DNA of 64,000 nt from the NCBI GenBank assembly GCA_037157565.1, contig JAZHRO010000062.1, forward strand, positions 7,006,001-7,070,000. Direction: 5' to 3'. The position numbers and the translations under genes were made by a program. Below the pieces are notes generated by a model, which saw only the letters and a program-made list of their open reading frames with translations, did not search any database and was not told the origin of the DNA. How positions within the stretch are numbered: position 1 is the stretch's first letter; the number at the start of each line of letters is the position of its first letter. The DNA is from Thalassia testudinum. Taxonomy: Eukaryota; Streptophyta; Magnoliopsida; Alismatales; Hydrocharitaceae. Shown here one piece after another: positions 11,632 through 22,889 of this stretch.

Positions 11632-12781
11632 GGCGACGCTTTTTGATTTTTTCTTCGCATTTTACAACTTACGAATCATTTACCTCACTTCTTTCCTTTC
11701 CTATTGTGATTGCAGGTACTCTTTTGAGACGAGCAAACATGGTAGATTGGAGTAAAGTGCTGTGGAAGGTTCTGTGAGTTATCCCCCACTTTCCACCCAT
11801 TAGATTTCATTTCACCACATAATAACACAAACATCAATCAACCTAGGTGTTCTTATAAACTCTAAGGTTAGATTGTTGTTTGACACCCACACCCGCCCCA
11901 ACCTCTACATTAAAAAAAGAAAAATAAAAAAAAAAATCTCACAAAGGTACACAACTTCATCTAATTTTCAAACTCAACCGGCAAACCGATCTTTGGAGCC
12001 GATACACACATTCAAACACATAATTGAGTAGAAATCATATTAGGTAATCACTTGTGTTCCTAATTAAGTGGTGCAACAGGCCAATTGTTTGAGTTGATTG
12101 GGCTGCACCACTTCAATTAAAATCAACTCATCAAGTAGCTGCCACATAGGTTCAACTCTTAGGGATTTACCAGGCACTCCACACATTCTTTTAAGTTTTT
12201 TTTTTTTTTTTTTGAGGAACACATTCTTTTAAGTTTTAAAGGAAAACATCTTCACCTGTGCTTTCAAAACCTGGTGTGCCAACAAAACTTGTTTGAAAAT
12301 ACCTAAAGTTGAATCCTAAAAGCTACTAAGCAAGATTTGAACTCTAAAATTTACCACATCAAAAATAATCTTGCTTGAAAACCACTGGTTGTGCATGCAC
12401 ACACAAATCAATCAATCATTAAGGGCACAACCCATATAATGGGCCCATCACATTCCAAAGCACATTCAAACCTAGCCTTAAATAAAACAGAGTAGACGTT
12501 GGCCTTAAGGATTCGACTCGCTCTTCAGAGCCTAGAACGAGATTATTTTCGATTATTCTGTTTCTACTATTCAATCTGATGTCTAGCTAGGGGAGCAGAA
12601 TCAAACGATTGAGGCTGGGGGTTACACTAGGAACCGGAGGCGCAAGCCGAAGGAAGAACCTTCTCCCCAGTCCCTCATTCTAACTGGTTGGATTGAACAG
12701 ATAGAAGTAGATCAAATCGTTCCTTTATCTCAAGACGGGTTTTGGGAGTCTGTAGGTCTTTAGGCTAGCCCACTTAAGGAC
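11632..12781 (+). other. Untranslated leader of B1
   Basis: No credible ORF. An A/T-rich leader whose first half matches, inverted, 47698-48300. It contains a small poly(T) insertion flanked by a 19-bp direct repeat (12181-12237). Confidence 0.6.
12181..12237. repeat. Direct repeat flanking a T14 GAGGA micro-insertion
   Basis: A 19-bp direct repeat (ACACATTCTTTTAAGTTTT) at 12181-12199 and 12219-12237 encloses only 19 bases: 14 T followed by GAGGA. The related sequence at about 47700-47720 (minus) has no such insertion. This fits a severely truncated poly(A)-tailed retroposition on the minus strand. Confidence 0.5.
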
Positions 12782-14460
12782 ATGTTTGATTGCTTGTATT
12801 GCAGGACGCCTTTCTTCCTCCCGTCTCTCATGAATCCTTCCACATATTACACGCATTTCCGCTCTTTCCCTCCTATTTTGAATTATCCTCAACATGACGA
12901 TTATTCCGACTCGTACTGTAATCAACCATCAGTTAGTTGGGATAACTCGGATTGGGGATACAGTTCCGGACCTCCGTGTTTAGGGTCTAACCTTGAACAC
13001 TATGATTGTGATTTCTATCCTTCTCAGAGTCACATCGATTATAGATCGTCACCCTTTCATAAACAACCTAATACGATCTCCAATTAAGAAGGATACACTG
13101 ATCCTTACCCATCCTCTGATTACACTGCCTTTAGGTCATCACCACCTTTTGAACAATCCGAAATGACCTATTATCAGGAAGGGTATAACGAATCTCAATT
13201 CGTTAATTCCCCTGCATTGATCCCAAACCCGCCCAACCCTGAACCAACTCATTTGGTTCAGGGTAACCAGGTTCAAGATAAGGTTCTGGCTAACTTGAGG
13301 AATATCATACAATCTTTAGAAGTTCAGCCAATTCCTTGCATTGAGAGATTGGAGCCCCTGATTGAAATGATTGATGATTTGAATAAGTATTTGTTGGATT
13401 GGCTCGAGGATGTTAAGGATAAGAACCCGGGTGAGTTTCTACTTGGGAAGTTAGCGAAATTGAGGATGAGATTTATGGTCGCTTTGATTCAATCATGGGA
13501 TGATTCCCAGGTTGAACCCTCTTTAGGAGAGCCAATTTTAGAACCCGTTCAGGCACCTATTGGGGGGGACATGTGTTACAAGGCTGACCAGATTGAATTA
13601 GAGCAACCAATTAAGGAAGATCCGATTTCTTCACCTGAGATCCTTAAGCCGGGGTACGAGGAAACGTATGTCTCCTTGGAACAGAAAGTGACAGATGATT
13701 TTGAGACATACATTAATACGGATCTTGATTTCTTTGATTTTGATGGTGAAGATTCAAGTTGCGAAGTCTCACACGAGTTTACAGAATATGATTTCTGTGA
13801 GATGATTGGGCCTGAGGAATCTGATAGATCATTTGATAGCCCAATAAATGAGGAAACTGATCTTATTGGGGCTCACATTACGGATCCAGAATCGCATTTT
13901 CTGGAGGATTTAATTCAATGCCCTGATTGTCAGTTACACCCCTTTGAGCTTATCGATGATTCTATTTCTGAGATAATTAGACCCAAGTCAATTTTGATTC
14001 AGCCACATCATTTAGACTTGGAGATTTTAAACAGGGTGATTAATATGCAAGAGGTCCTGGAATTTGACATGCTAAATGAGGAGGATAGGAGCTGGAAAAT
14101 TTTGATTTGGGAAGCAAGTTCCAGAGGAAGTAGAAGACTGAGTTGAAGGGTTCCTATTAAGCTGAAACCATCAAACTAGGACCCTTACGACATTTGTTCT
14201 GAGGATGTCAAACCCAAGCACACATTCAATGATTATCCTTTTAAGCTTGAATTCTCTATAACCCGAGTTTTTGGTCTTGGGTTGCATCCTCAAAAATCAC
14301 AGGCTCGACCCAGCTTGCATACTGATTTTAGGTTTTGGGTAATTTTTATCCAGAACTTGAGATATTCTCGATTATGGGGTATAGGTCTGCACCACAATTT
14401 GGTCCACATCTATGAACCTCTGCTAACAGGTCAGAGGTTTCTTCTATTTATTAAGATTCT
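12782..14460 (+). pseudogene. Acidic family B protein (function unknown)
   Basis: Unrecognised protein of about 550 residues in one frame. In-frame stops fall at 13085 (TAA), 14144 (TGA) and shortly after (TAG near 14177); the first two are sense in the copy at 30293-31740. The N-terminal 120 residues are rich in Tyr, Pro and Ser with repeated YYSD, GY and YRS units. A leucine-rich, probably helical segment follows (about residues 160-240; LLDWLEDVKDKNPGEFLLGK), then a long Asp/Glu-rich region, then an aromatic C-terminus ending GIGLHHNLVHIY near 14375-14410. There is no knuckle, protease or polymerase motif. It occupies the place of gag-pol, between leader and 3' blocks. Homology over the whole length with the second copy supports a real coding history. 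Confidence 0.6.
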
Positions 14461-14505
14461 GACCTGCACTTGTGAATTCTTTATTTCTCTTCTTTGTATA
14501 GTGTG

Positions 14506-14532
14506 CCTAGCTGAAGACACTAAATTTAGCAC
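14506..14532 (+). other. Conserved block 1 (AGCTGAAGRYAYTAAATTTAGC)
   Basis: Located just after the acidic ORF. The counterpart in A1 (18128-18170) and A3 (56147-56190) continues into GGGAGGCAACCCG-like sequence. A further match is at 32039-32066, and element D has one on the minus strand at 62629-62672. Related blocks follow integrase in autonomous plant gypsy elements, from my general knowledge. Confidence 0.6.
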
Positions 14533-14631
14533 ATATACAGTTCTTTTTAGTTTTCATCTCGGAGCGAACCTGACATTCACACAATTTAGGTACTTTCTAT
14601 GCTATTCCACTCTGTTTTATGTCTTTTTAAT

Positions 14632-14670
14632 ACAATGAGGACATTGCATTGGATAGGTATGGGGGGGTGG
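14632..14670 (+). other. Conserved block 2 (ACAATGAGGACATTGCA...ATGGGGGG)
   Basis: ACAATGAGGACATTGCA is followed by about 12 bases and then a G-run with GGTGG. It is near identical at 18382-18420, 32163-32200 and 56396-56434, and on the minus strand at 62517-62552. The G-run resembles an internal polypurine tract. Confidence 0.7.
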
Positions 14671-15070
14671 ATATTCATCTCTGAATTTATTCGTCAGCTC
14701 CATAGATTTGTTTTATTTTCTTTTATTAAAAAAAAATTTATGGGATTAGGAAAGAAAACTTGGGTTTAAGAAAATTTTCAATCTTAGGAAATGTTACATT
14801 ATGATCTGAACACAAAGACCCTTCAGGTCTTTGGACTTAATCAGCCCGTGTATCCATTAAAATGTGGATTTGTTTTTCGAGTCCTCACCAACTTGAATTC
14901 TATTTTAATTGGAGTAAATAAGTTTGGGTGATAAGTACACGACTTATCAACCCGTCCTCTGATTTGAGGGAATTTTGAGTCTTAAGCATCAACACACTAT
15001 CTTGTCACTGACTCATTGTTCGACGATTCTAACAGAAATTGGGTAGCTAATAAACCTTCTAGGGTGATAT

Positions 15071-15310
15071 GGCTGGCAAGTTATCGTGGGTAACAGCCCA
15101 TAGGTAGGTTGTCCAGAGCCCAGTCACTAGACCTTTCTCTTTTTGCTGCCTTTAGGTAAATCTTAGACCAGGGAAGCCACCTACTTAAAAAAAAAAAATC
15201 AAAAAGAAAAGGAGAAAAGAAAAAAAGAAATAAGCCACACTTCGCCGAACGAGTATGGCTGGCAAGTTGTCGGTGGTAACAGCTCATCGACCAGTTGTCC
15301 AGAACCCAAC
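15071..15310 (+). repeat. Two direct repeats of a structured 50-bp unit
   Basis: GGCTGGCAAGTTATCGTGGG...ACAGCCCAT...GTTGTCCAGAGCCCA occurs at about 15071-15122 and again at about 15257-15308. The same pair occurs at about 32607-32656 and 32799-32850 in the second B copy, so the duplication predates their divergence. Internal complementarity (GGGTAACAGCCC) suggests a folded RNA. Confidence 0.6.
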
Positions 15311-15841
15311 TCAATAAATGCATTGAAACTTTCCAAAACACTTAGGAAGAAGTGGAGAAGTAGAATAAATCGGGGAGATATACACTAGATTCACCCTTGT
15401 GTTGACCCCATAAAAAAATAAAAGTAGAGAGAAAGCTACCGATTGTAAAGATACACCTTTAGGCATAATTTTTTTTTTAGGTTACCTAGAGGCGTAGAAA
15501 TTCAAAGTCCGTTTTAACTGCCGGTCAACAAGTCTATTATATTCACAATAAGATGCTTAGAACTTAGGGTTCTCATCAAATCTTGGGTGAGTTAAATGGC
15601 CGTAGAAAGCCACTCTTAAACCCTAAAACTTGAAAATCCAAAAAAATTAGAAAAGAAGAAAAAGAGAAAAAGAAATTTTTCTTTGAGTAAGGCGAGGGCT
15701 TGAGGTGGTCTGCATTTTGGTAGATACTCGGGCACTGTTGTGTCTTTGAAAGTTCATATCCTAAGTAGACATTTTCGTAATGATTGAAAATAACTCATGC
15801 CTAAATAATCCAACCTGATTCTTCTATAAATAGCACATAGT

Positions 15842-15878
15842 TTTTGCTAGGGACTAGCAAAAGATAGGCATGGGGGTA
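15842..15878 (+). other. Hairpin plus polypurine tract before the B1 3' LTR
   Basis: Arms TTTTGCTA and TAGCAAAA flank the loop GGGAC, followed by GATAGGCATGGGGGTA, which abuts the 3' LTR. The purine run is the expected plus-strand primer. The same arrangement precedes the 3' LTRs of A1, A3, C and D. Confidence 0.75.
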
Positions 15879-17588
15879 TGATGTAAACATGTTTACACTA
15901 CTTAAGATGTCTATTTATGCATGTTCTTAAGCATAGGATTGCATTGCATACTATAAATATTGCATAACATGCATCATCTTGCATTTAGAGTAGTTTGAAT
16001 AAAATGGAGGTTAATTGTCTTCTTTTATGTTCATGGACAGGGCAGACTTTTTATCAGGGCTTCGGATTGAAGATCCAACCGTATACATGTGATCAGGGTG
16101 ACGATTGGAGTTCAACGACTCCAAGATCGCCCTAATCAGGCATCTGTAGCATTAGATAGAGACCGGGGAACCCTAGAAGATCAAGGGCCAAGATGGTGTG
16201 AATCTGCACTTCAAACGACAAATCCGATCGCACAGATGGATTCGAATCGATGATCGCAGCCTAACAGCGTGAAAATCAATTCAATCCGACAACCGTGGCA
16301 CCATCTACACCATCCAGAAGATGGACGGCTCAAATGGTGCCACATGGCACCATCTCAGCTGCCCAACCAGCCAAAGCACCGCCGCACCTTCTCTTCTTCA
16401 ATCAGAGAGCATCTTCTCCGCCGTTGGATGCGCATCCAATGACTGTGGATGCACACGCTTGATTTCATCCGCGTGACCATCTCGACGCTGCGGGCGAAGC
16501 AGAGGTTGCGGGGTCGAGTCCCCGCGAGCCACAAATTAGGCATGGGCGAGCAGGCGCGAGGAGTGTCAGATCGTCAACAAACGGCTGTGCGCGCCTGATA
16601 GCGCTCATACACTATTAGATGCACGGCGAAGACGCGGCATCGCTCGCGATGGGGCGCGTAGAGGAGGCGGGCGGAGGCACGATCTAAGCCGTCCGATCTC
16701 GCAATCGGATGGCTGAGATCGGATGGACGTGCGCGTGCGTTGAGTGCGCGGGCACGCGTGCACCGCCCACTACGCCCACGTTCGGACCTTTAACGACGAT
16801 TTTATTCATCATTAAAGGTCCTGAATTAATGTTTTTAGAGTTGTAATGACCAAATTGCCCCTACTCCTTGCAACTATAAAAGGAGACCCCCTCCATACGA
16901 AATTCTCATCCCTTCCTTCTCTTCTATCCCTCTCCAAAGCTCAAGAGAAGCTTGTCCCACACCTGGATGCTTCTCGCGAGATAAAGTCAAATTTTTGTCC
17001 CCCTTTCGGAAGCAGATCCTGTGACGATGACGACGTGCTGCCCCATTCCCATTCTTCCTGCTTCATTCTCCTTCGTCCTGCTCTGTCCTCCTTTGTCCAG
17101 GCATCGTCCCGTCTGGCTCATCCTCCAAGCGATCGTCGAGGAGGATATCTCTCTCCCCATTCTTTTTACTGCTTTCTAGAATAGATGTTCTGCTTTCTAG
17201 AGTAGATTTACTGCTTTCTAATGTAATCATTTTCCCACTTTCTAGTCGTAATGTTTAGTGTAATGAACAATTCTTCTGATAATGAATTCCATGTCCATTC
17301 TACATCTCTTTTTGATTTTTGTTTGTAATATTCTCTCTCTCTCTCATTCTTTCTCTCTCTCTTCTATTTAGTGTAAATAGATAGATACTTTCTAGTCAAT
17401 TAAATTACTTCGTGACAAATAAAAACAAATGCGTTGTTTATAAATCAAACGTCCACCTCCCTGTGTTCGACCCAGGATTTCCATTCCGGTATAAATTTTA
17501 TTTGTTGAACACGAGTTCTTCACTTTCAAACTACCACGACAGGTTTTCAAAATCAAACACGTTAGCGTAGTAACCCGTACATTCAACA
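15879..17588 (+). repeat. 3' LTR of B1
   Basis: 1710 bp, intact, starting TGATGTAAAC and ending TTCAACA, with TATAAAA at 16875-16881. It is contiguous across the site where the 5' LTR carries the solo LTR. TGAAC (17589-17593) follows. Confidence 0.92.
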
Positions 17589-17593
17589 TGAAC

Positions 17594-18099
17594 CCACCTG
17601 TAATTCCTTTGTAGAGGAACCCTCATACACAATTCTTATTGAAGCCACCTCCTTCGCATACACAGAACCTATCTAAACCTATTTTCAACCCCGACCCGCA
17701 ACCAGACTCAATTTCTATTCTGGTTCCCCTCTTACTGAGCCGATTGCAGAAGATTCGCCTCCACATCTTTATCGAGTTTTGGACATTGATCAGATCATAA
17801 ATAATGCTCCATCATTCTCTGATCACTCCTGTAGGGTTTTTGCATCATTCATTGATTATTTTACGGATCCCTACTCTGACCAGGCTGATTCAACTCAGCC
17901 AAACCCTGAATTCACACTTCCACATCATTCCAAGCTCCATAGTATATGGTAGGTTCCACATCTCTTGATATACATTTATCAACCCACCAGATTGATTGGG
18001 TTTGAGCTGCATCATCAGCCTGTTGATCTGAACAAGCACCTGGTTGGACCAACCAGGCTCTTGATCATGGTGCTTTTCTACAAAACTCAGCAGATTTGA
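17594..18099 (+). pseudogene. Acidic family A protein, part 2 (function unknown)
   Basis: Continuation of the ORF at 6252-7684 after B1 and one TGAAC are removed; the frame is kept exactly across the excision. It aligns with the C-terminal part of the A3 ORF (about 55690-56110), for example at DPYSDQAD and TLPHHSKL. Stops lie at about 17672 (TAA) and 17948 (TAG); A3 has sense codons at both places. The C-terminal segment RLIGFELHHQPVDLNKHL matches in spacing the family B segment ending GIGLHHNLVHIY. Block 1 follows 29 bases after the final stop. Confidence 0.55.
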
Positions 18100-18127
18100 C
18101 CACTCCCTCTCCATACCATTTCCCACT

Positions 18128-18420
18128 CGGCTGAAGGCGTTGAATTTAACGCTTAACGGGAGGCAACCCGTCATTCCAAAAACCTAAGATCCTTCTGATT
18201 ATCTGTCTCTACTTCACATCTATTGCACCCTGAGTTTGATTTTCTTAGAACAGTCGATCCCACCTCTGGTACATGTGCCAGATCCTGAAATCATCCGCAA
18301 CAGTCATTCCCGACCCGTTCGACCACCCAATAAGCCTGCTCTAAATTCCTGAAATCCAAACCTATTCCACACCCTCCGTTTACAATGAGGACATTGCAAA
18401 ACTTAGGCATGGGGGGTGGT
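18128..18420 (+). other. Conserved blocks 1 and 2 of A1
   Basis: Block 1 (CGGCTGAAGGCGTTGAATTT, then GGGAGGCAACCCG) is at 18128-18170 and block 2 (ACAATGAGGACATTGCAAAA, then GGCATGGGGGGTGG) is at 18382-18420. Both match A3 closely. The small ORFs on either strand at 18385-18615 are A-rich artefacts. Confidence 0.7.
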
Positions 18421-19152
18421 AAAGTGCAAACATACAAAAATCAAAAGTTCAGAAGGGTTCTCACAAAAAAAATCTCTCATATTCCAAAAATACCAAAAAA
18501 AAAATGGAGGAGAAAAGAAAATTTTGAGGCCATACAAATTGTGAGGAGAAAAAGGGGAAAAGTGAAAAATGTCAAAAAAGGAGCACAAAATGAAAAGAGA
18601 AAAAAGAAGAGATAGCCATTAGTAAGAAATTAAGGTATTAACTAAGTTCTAGACCATATCAAGAAAAAGAAAATGAAAGGAAAAAAAGTGCTAATGAGAT
18701 ACAAAAGATATTAGTAGGAATGCTAATCTTAGGCCTCTTGGGCTAGATTCCTAGGCTTAAAAATTCAAGTATCCTCTAAGATCTGGATAGTCCTCAAGAG
18801 GTTGGGGAAAAAGCGAAGCTTAAGTATTAGGTCTAAGGCTTAGGAAGTATTCGACCTAGTTAATTGACCTCGGGTTTGCGGGACTCGGTAACCTAAGCAC
18901 CCCAATCCACACACAGTCTGGTTCAGTGCGCATAATTATCAAAATCACGCAAAAGCATTTAATTGTTCTGAAAATGTCGCCTAGATTAGGAGCGGCCGAT
19001 CAACAAAAGTTGATTTAGACGAGTTCCCGATGCAGAGAGGTGGGAAATTCCCCTCGAAGATGCGCAATAACATATTGTCTCCTCGGTGCTTGTCTCCTAG
19101 GATACTTACATATCCTATTGGGGGCATGTAAGCACCCTATGCTGGTTCAGAT

Positions 19153-19304
19153 GTCATGGGCGACATTATCATGATATGTTGATTGCCAGGGTTTGGATTT
19201 AGCTACAGAACACCATGGGTAGGATTATCTTGAAATCTTGAAAGCCAAGGTTGTAGGGGTTGCCATGGGCGGTCTATCACGAAGCATCGATTTCTAGGGA
19301 CCCT
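19153..19304 (+). repeat. Three imperfect tandem units (CCATGGGYRG...TATC...TCGA...CCAGGG)
   Basis: Units of about 43 bp at 19153, 19212 and 19261 share TCATGGGCG/CCATGGGTAG, then TATC, then a short self-complementary GAAATC/GAAGCATCG part, then GCCAGGGT-like ends. A3 has the same three units at 57189-57340. Element D has one unit on the minus strand at about 61760-61800. They are probably RNA stem-loops in the 3' non-coding region. Confidence 0.6.
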
Positions 19305-19675
19305 TCGAGGATTGATGATGGGGACGAGAAATCCGATACAGACCGTGTTGAGAAGCCAATCCGAAGCTAGAAATAAAATGAAAAGAGAGAAAACTCTCCA
19401 AACAAAGAAAATCCTCTGTCTCTCTCTTACAAAAAACGCACCGCAAACTGAACCGAGGCTAAAATACGTTACAAGCACGGGTGCTTTAACTGCGGAGTCC
19501 AACAAACCTTAGGATAGTTCCTATGGGCTAGTCAGGTCCGGATCTTGGTTGGTACTTGAGTACTTCTAGGCTTAATGTCGGAATTCTAACCTAATCAAAA
19601 AGAAAAAAAAGCACTCATCATAATTTGTGAACATCAAGGAACTCATGGTCTAGAATAAAAGTTAAAACCTTAAAA

Positions 19676-19713
19676 TTTTGCTAAGGGACTAGCAAAAGCT
19701 AGGCATGAGGGTA
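19676..19713 (+). other. Hairpin plus polypurine tract before the A1 3' LTR
   Basis: TTTTGCTA, loop AGGGAC, TAGCAAAA, then GCTAGGCATGAGGGTA directly before the TGATGGG start of the LTR. One G of the purine run has become A compared with A3. Confidence 0.75.
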
Positions 19714-22521
19714 TGATGGGACACCATCATGAGCCCTAACTAGCTCATTTTCACCCAAAGAAGAGAACAAAAACTCCTACATAACCAACTGGAGGTCCTA
19801 ATTCCATGAATAACCATTTTGAGATAAAAGCAAGAACCAAGGGGTAAAACTGCCAGTTTACCATTGCAATACAACAACGGGTTTTCTCATGAGCTAGACA
19901 CATGTCAAATGATCTTAACAAGATAAAAAGTGTGTTGGTTTAAGTAGAAACGGGTTCATGAGAATTCTAGGAATTAAATGGCTTATTGTAACCCTATAAC
20001 AGACCCACTTGATTTAACAAGGTTTTGGTCAGGATAAAATTCACCTAAACCCTCTAAAAATCATAGAAAAATATTCTCTAGGGTTTAGAATCTTTAATTT
20101 GGCCCTTGGAAACTATTTTGACCTAGAATGGGGTCTCAGTCAAATATTTGCCTTAAATTGAGTTTTTACATAAATTACCCAGTCAAACATTGTCAAACCT
20201 AAAATCCAACTTCACCATTGGATTCCTTAGGTCCAAATTAGGTTTGTACCAAAATTTGGACCGAAGAGGAATTCATCTTGACCCACTTTGCAAATAAGTC
20301 CAGGCCAATTACATTTCTACCCCTATCTTTTGAAAACTTCTGTAGAAACCCCCCTAGATTCCTCTTCATTCTTTGCAATTAGATCCCTACACCATTATAG
20401 TGGAGCGAATCCTACTCCGACAAGCTTTATACGGAGGATTCTCCTTGATTGCTCAGAGAATCCCTCCCAAAATTGGAAGAGAGATTCTCTGAGTAATCCT
20501 CTTCAATCTAAACGCATTGATGAGCCCTAATTTGTACCCAATCTCTCATACGAATGCATGAGAGATTTGGGTCTTTTTGAACTTCCAACTCCGGCGAGCT
20601 TGCCGTTCTAGCACAAACCCAACCTCCAGGACCTATTTAAGAAACCCTAATTCATTCCGCACCTCCTCAGCTTGGAATTGAGCCAGTTCCCCCACTTTCT
20701 TCTCTCCTCATCGGCCACAACACCTCCGCAAGCTCCAGCAGTTCCGTCCCCTCTCTCTTGTCGCCCAACCACAATACCAGTGGCTAGGTTACCTTCCTCT
20801 CGTTCATCCGCGTCGGCCGCACCAGCCCAAACGCTGCCTCTGCCCCTATCGTCGCCGCCGCCTCACCTACGGAGATGTTCTTCTCTGGCGTTGGACGCAC
20901 CAGCCCAGATGCCTCTCCTGCCTCCTTCGTCCTTAGGTTAGGTCAGATAACTTCACTCTCTCTCCTACTCCTATTTCCATTCTTTATTTCTTGAAAATAC
21001 CCCTTGACGCCACCGATCACCCTCACCTTCTCCACCTCTGGTGAGGTGTCCTCGTCGCTTCGCACCTCCATCCACTTCCCCGATGACCCCATAAGCTCCG
21101 TAACACTCCACTGATCATATCCCACTACTCCAATCACTCTACCACTCACCCATAAAGGCCCTCGAACACACCCACTCACACGACCACAGTACTCCCTAGA
21201 TCTGCCCTTACAGCCGCTCCCATGCCACGCCGACCACCGCCACCTATTTGCCATGTCTTGGCGAAGCTCCCTGAGTGCTTTGATGTGGTCACAAGGCTGT
21301 TTTGGTGTGTGCAGGTATCCATCCTCCGGTCACCATTACTGATGACCTTGAAGCAAGGTTTGAGTGGTCTCAAGCTTCGCGCAGCTCCAGGTGAGACTCC
21401 CAGGCTGCACGGATTTGAAGCCCGCATGCGTCCAGGCTGCCAATTGGAATCTTCAGCACATTCAACCTCGCCAATCAAGCCCGCCATCTGCTGCTGTGCA
21501 CGCAAAAGGAAGGTGGGACGTTTAATCCCACCTCGGAAGTGGGTGAGCAGGCGTAGCAGCATAAATTTATTTTCTGCATATGCCTTATCGCCTCCTAAGC
21601 ACAGGGTGAGGTCCCACTTTCCCTCTCACCGCCTCATCCACGGCATTGCCCACGTGGACCTGGCTTGACTCGTTTACTCGACCTTGCACTCCTCGCCCAC
21701 CACCACATGCCGGTGGGCCTGGTCTTGGACGCGTACCTGACTCGATTACCCGAGACAGTGGCTTGGGGAGAGCGAACCTAAGAGAGAAAGAGGAGAAGAG
21801 AGCGTGCACGGGTTGGGGTAGGTTTTGCTCTTGCAGGGAAAGGAGAAGAAGAAGAAACCAAGGGTTGAAGCCAAGGAAGAAGAAGGAGGAGGCCGAAGAA
21901 GAAGCTAAGGAAGGAGAAGACAAGGCTGAAGATGAAAGAGCTGAAGAGAAAGAATGCGAAGGAAGGACTAAAGGCAGAAGAAGGAGTCGCCAAAGAAAGA
22001 GAAAGAAGGAACTAAAGGAAGGAAAAGGCTGAAGAAGAAAGTAGAGGAAGAGAAAGGCTAAGGCAGGAATCAGAAGAAGAGAAAGAAGACATAGAAGGTA
22101 AAGAAAAGAGAAGACAAAGAGAAGAAAGAGCCAACGACAGAGAAAAGAAGAGGAAGAAAGAGAAGAAGAGAGATTGCAAGAGAAATCAGAGAAGAAAAAG
22201 GAAAAATCAGAGACACTGTAGCACATCACTTTTAAAACGTCTGATTTTATAATCAGACATCCAATTCTTCACAAATCCTCAATTATACTTCTTACTACAT
22301 TTATTCTTATTATCCATATACTCATGCTTTATATTTTTCATTAGATTTTTGAGTAATATTGTGTTCGAATTACATTCATTGAGCTTAGTGCATGGATTCC
22401 ATTTGTTCTCTGTGTTCGACCTCGGACTTAAAACTTTAAGTAATAAAATCTATCTGTTTTCAAAGCGATTTCAACTATATAACAACGTGTTATTTTAAAA
22501 CCCGATTTCACTTTGTCAACA
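19714..22521 (+). repeat. 3' LTR of A1
   Basis: 2808 bp, colinear with 2270-5064, with TATTTAA at 20634-20640 and a purine-rich tract at about 21775-22212. It starts TGATGGGACACC and ends GTCAACA. GATCT at 22522-22526 closes the target duplication. Confidence 0.92.
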
Positions 22522-22526
22522 GATCT

Positions 22527-22718
22527 CCTTCAAGGAGACCAACTGACAAATCCGGATCCAAGCTCACTTGGATACCGAAAAGTCAACTAGAATCTTGTTT
22601 TGCAGGTTATAAAGATTTCAACATCCAAGATTGGACATACAAGATGAAGAACGATCAACTCGAGTTGGGAGGACCAAGGAGTGGACCAAGGAGGAGGATG
22701 AGAAGACCGACTAGATGA
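22527..22718 (+). pseudogene. gag: copia gag, part 2 (C-terminal tail)
   Basis: When A1 and one GATCT are removed, the gag frame of 891-2264 reads straight into this segment, which contains DKSGSKLTWIPKS, a motif normally found between gag and protease in Sirevirus-like copia polyproteins. It then ends at a TGA (22716-22718) with no DSG protease, integrase or reverse transcriptase downstream. The element therefore keeps gag and has lost pol. Confidence 0.7.
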
Positions 22719-22889
22719 CAAACAACTGACCAAGCCATCGCACGTCAACTGCCAGATTGGAGACTGACACAAATGCCCAGATCTCCAAGCTACAAATGGT
22801 AACCCCATCTAGTTTGGCATCCATCGCCATTTGGGTCATTCTATTGGCCATGGTAGGTGAGGTAAAACCTCTTAACCCTATCTTTTACC

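Larger units (their letters stand above)
7685..17588 (+). mobile_element. Complete non-autonomous gypsy element B1 nested in A1
   Basis: LTRs 7685-11610 and 15879-17588 start TGATGTAAACATG and end TTCAACA, flanked by TGAAC. The 5' LTR is about 1.74 kb once its nested solo LTR is discounted, against 1.71 kb for the 3' LTR. The 4.3 kb internal region holds a tRNA-Asp-type primer site, a leader, a long acidic ORF and conserved 3' non-coding blocks, with no pol. Related pieces lie at 30047-32928 (internal, plus) and 47698-50087 (leader and LTR, minus). Confidence 0.92.
2270..22521 (+). mobile_element. Complete non-autonomous gypsy element A1 (itself interrupted)
   Basis: The element is bounded by LTRs 2270-5064 and 19714-22521, starts TGATGGG, ends CAACA, and is flanked by GATCT duplications. 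With the nested element B1 and one TGAAC removed, its internal region is about 4.7 kb. That region holds a tRNA-Asp-type primer site, a long leader, one acidic ORF, three conserved 3' non-coding blocks, a hairpin and a polypurine tract. No protease, reverse transcriptase, RNase H or integrase motif is visible, so it must depend on enzymes supplied in trans. The gypsy assignment rests on the primer site and on shared 3' blocks with element D, which has a gypsy gag-protease. Confidence 0.92.

Noticed and set aside
14282..14638. Separate 118-residue ORF with hydrophobic C-terminus
   Set aside because: Its first part is the in-frame C-terminus of the acidic family B protein; the hydrophobic tail overlaps conserved block 1 and block 2 and is probably non-coding.
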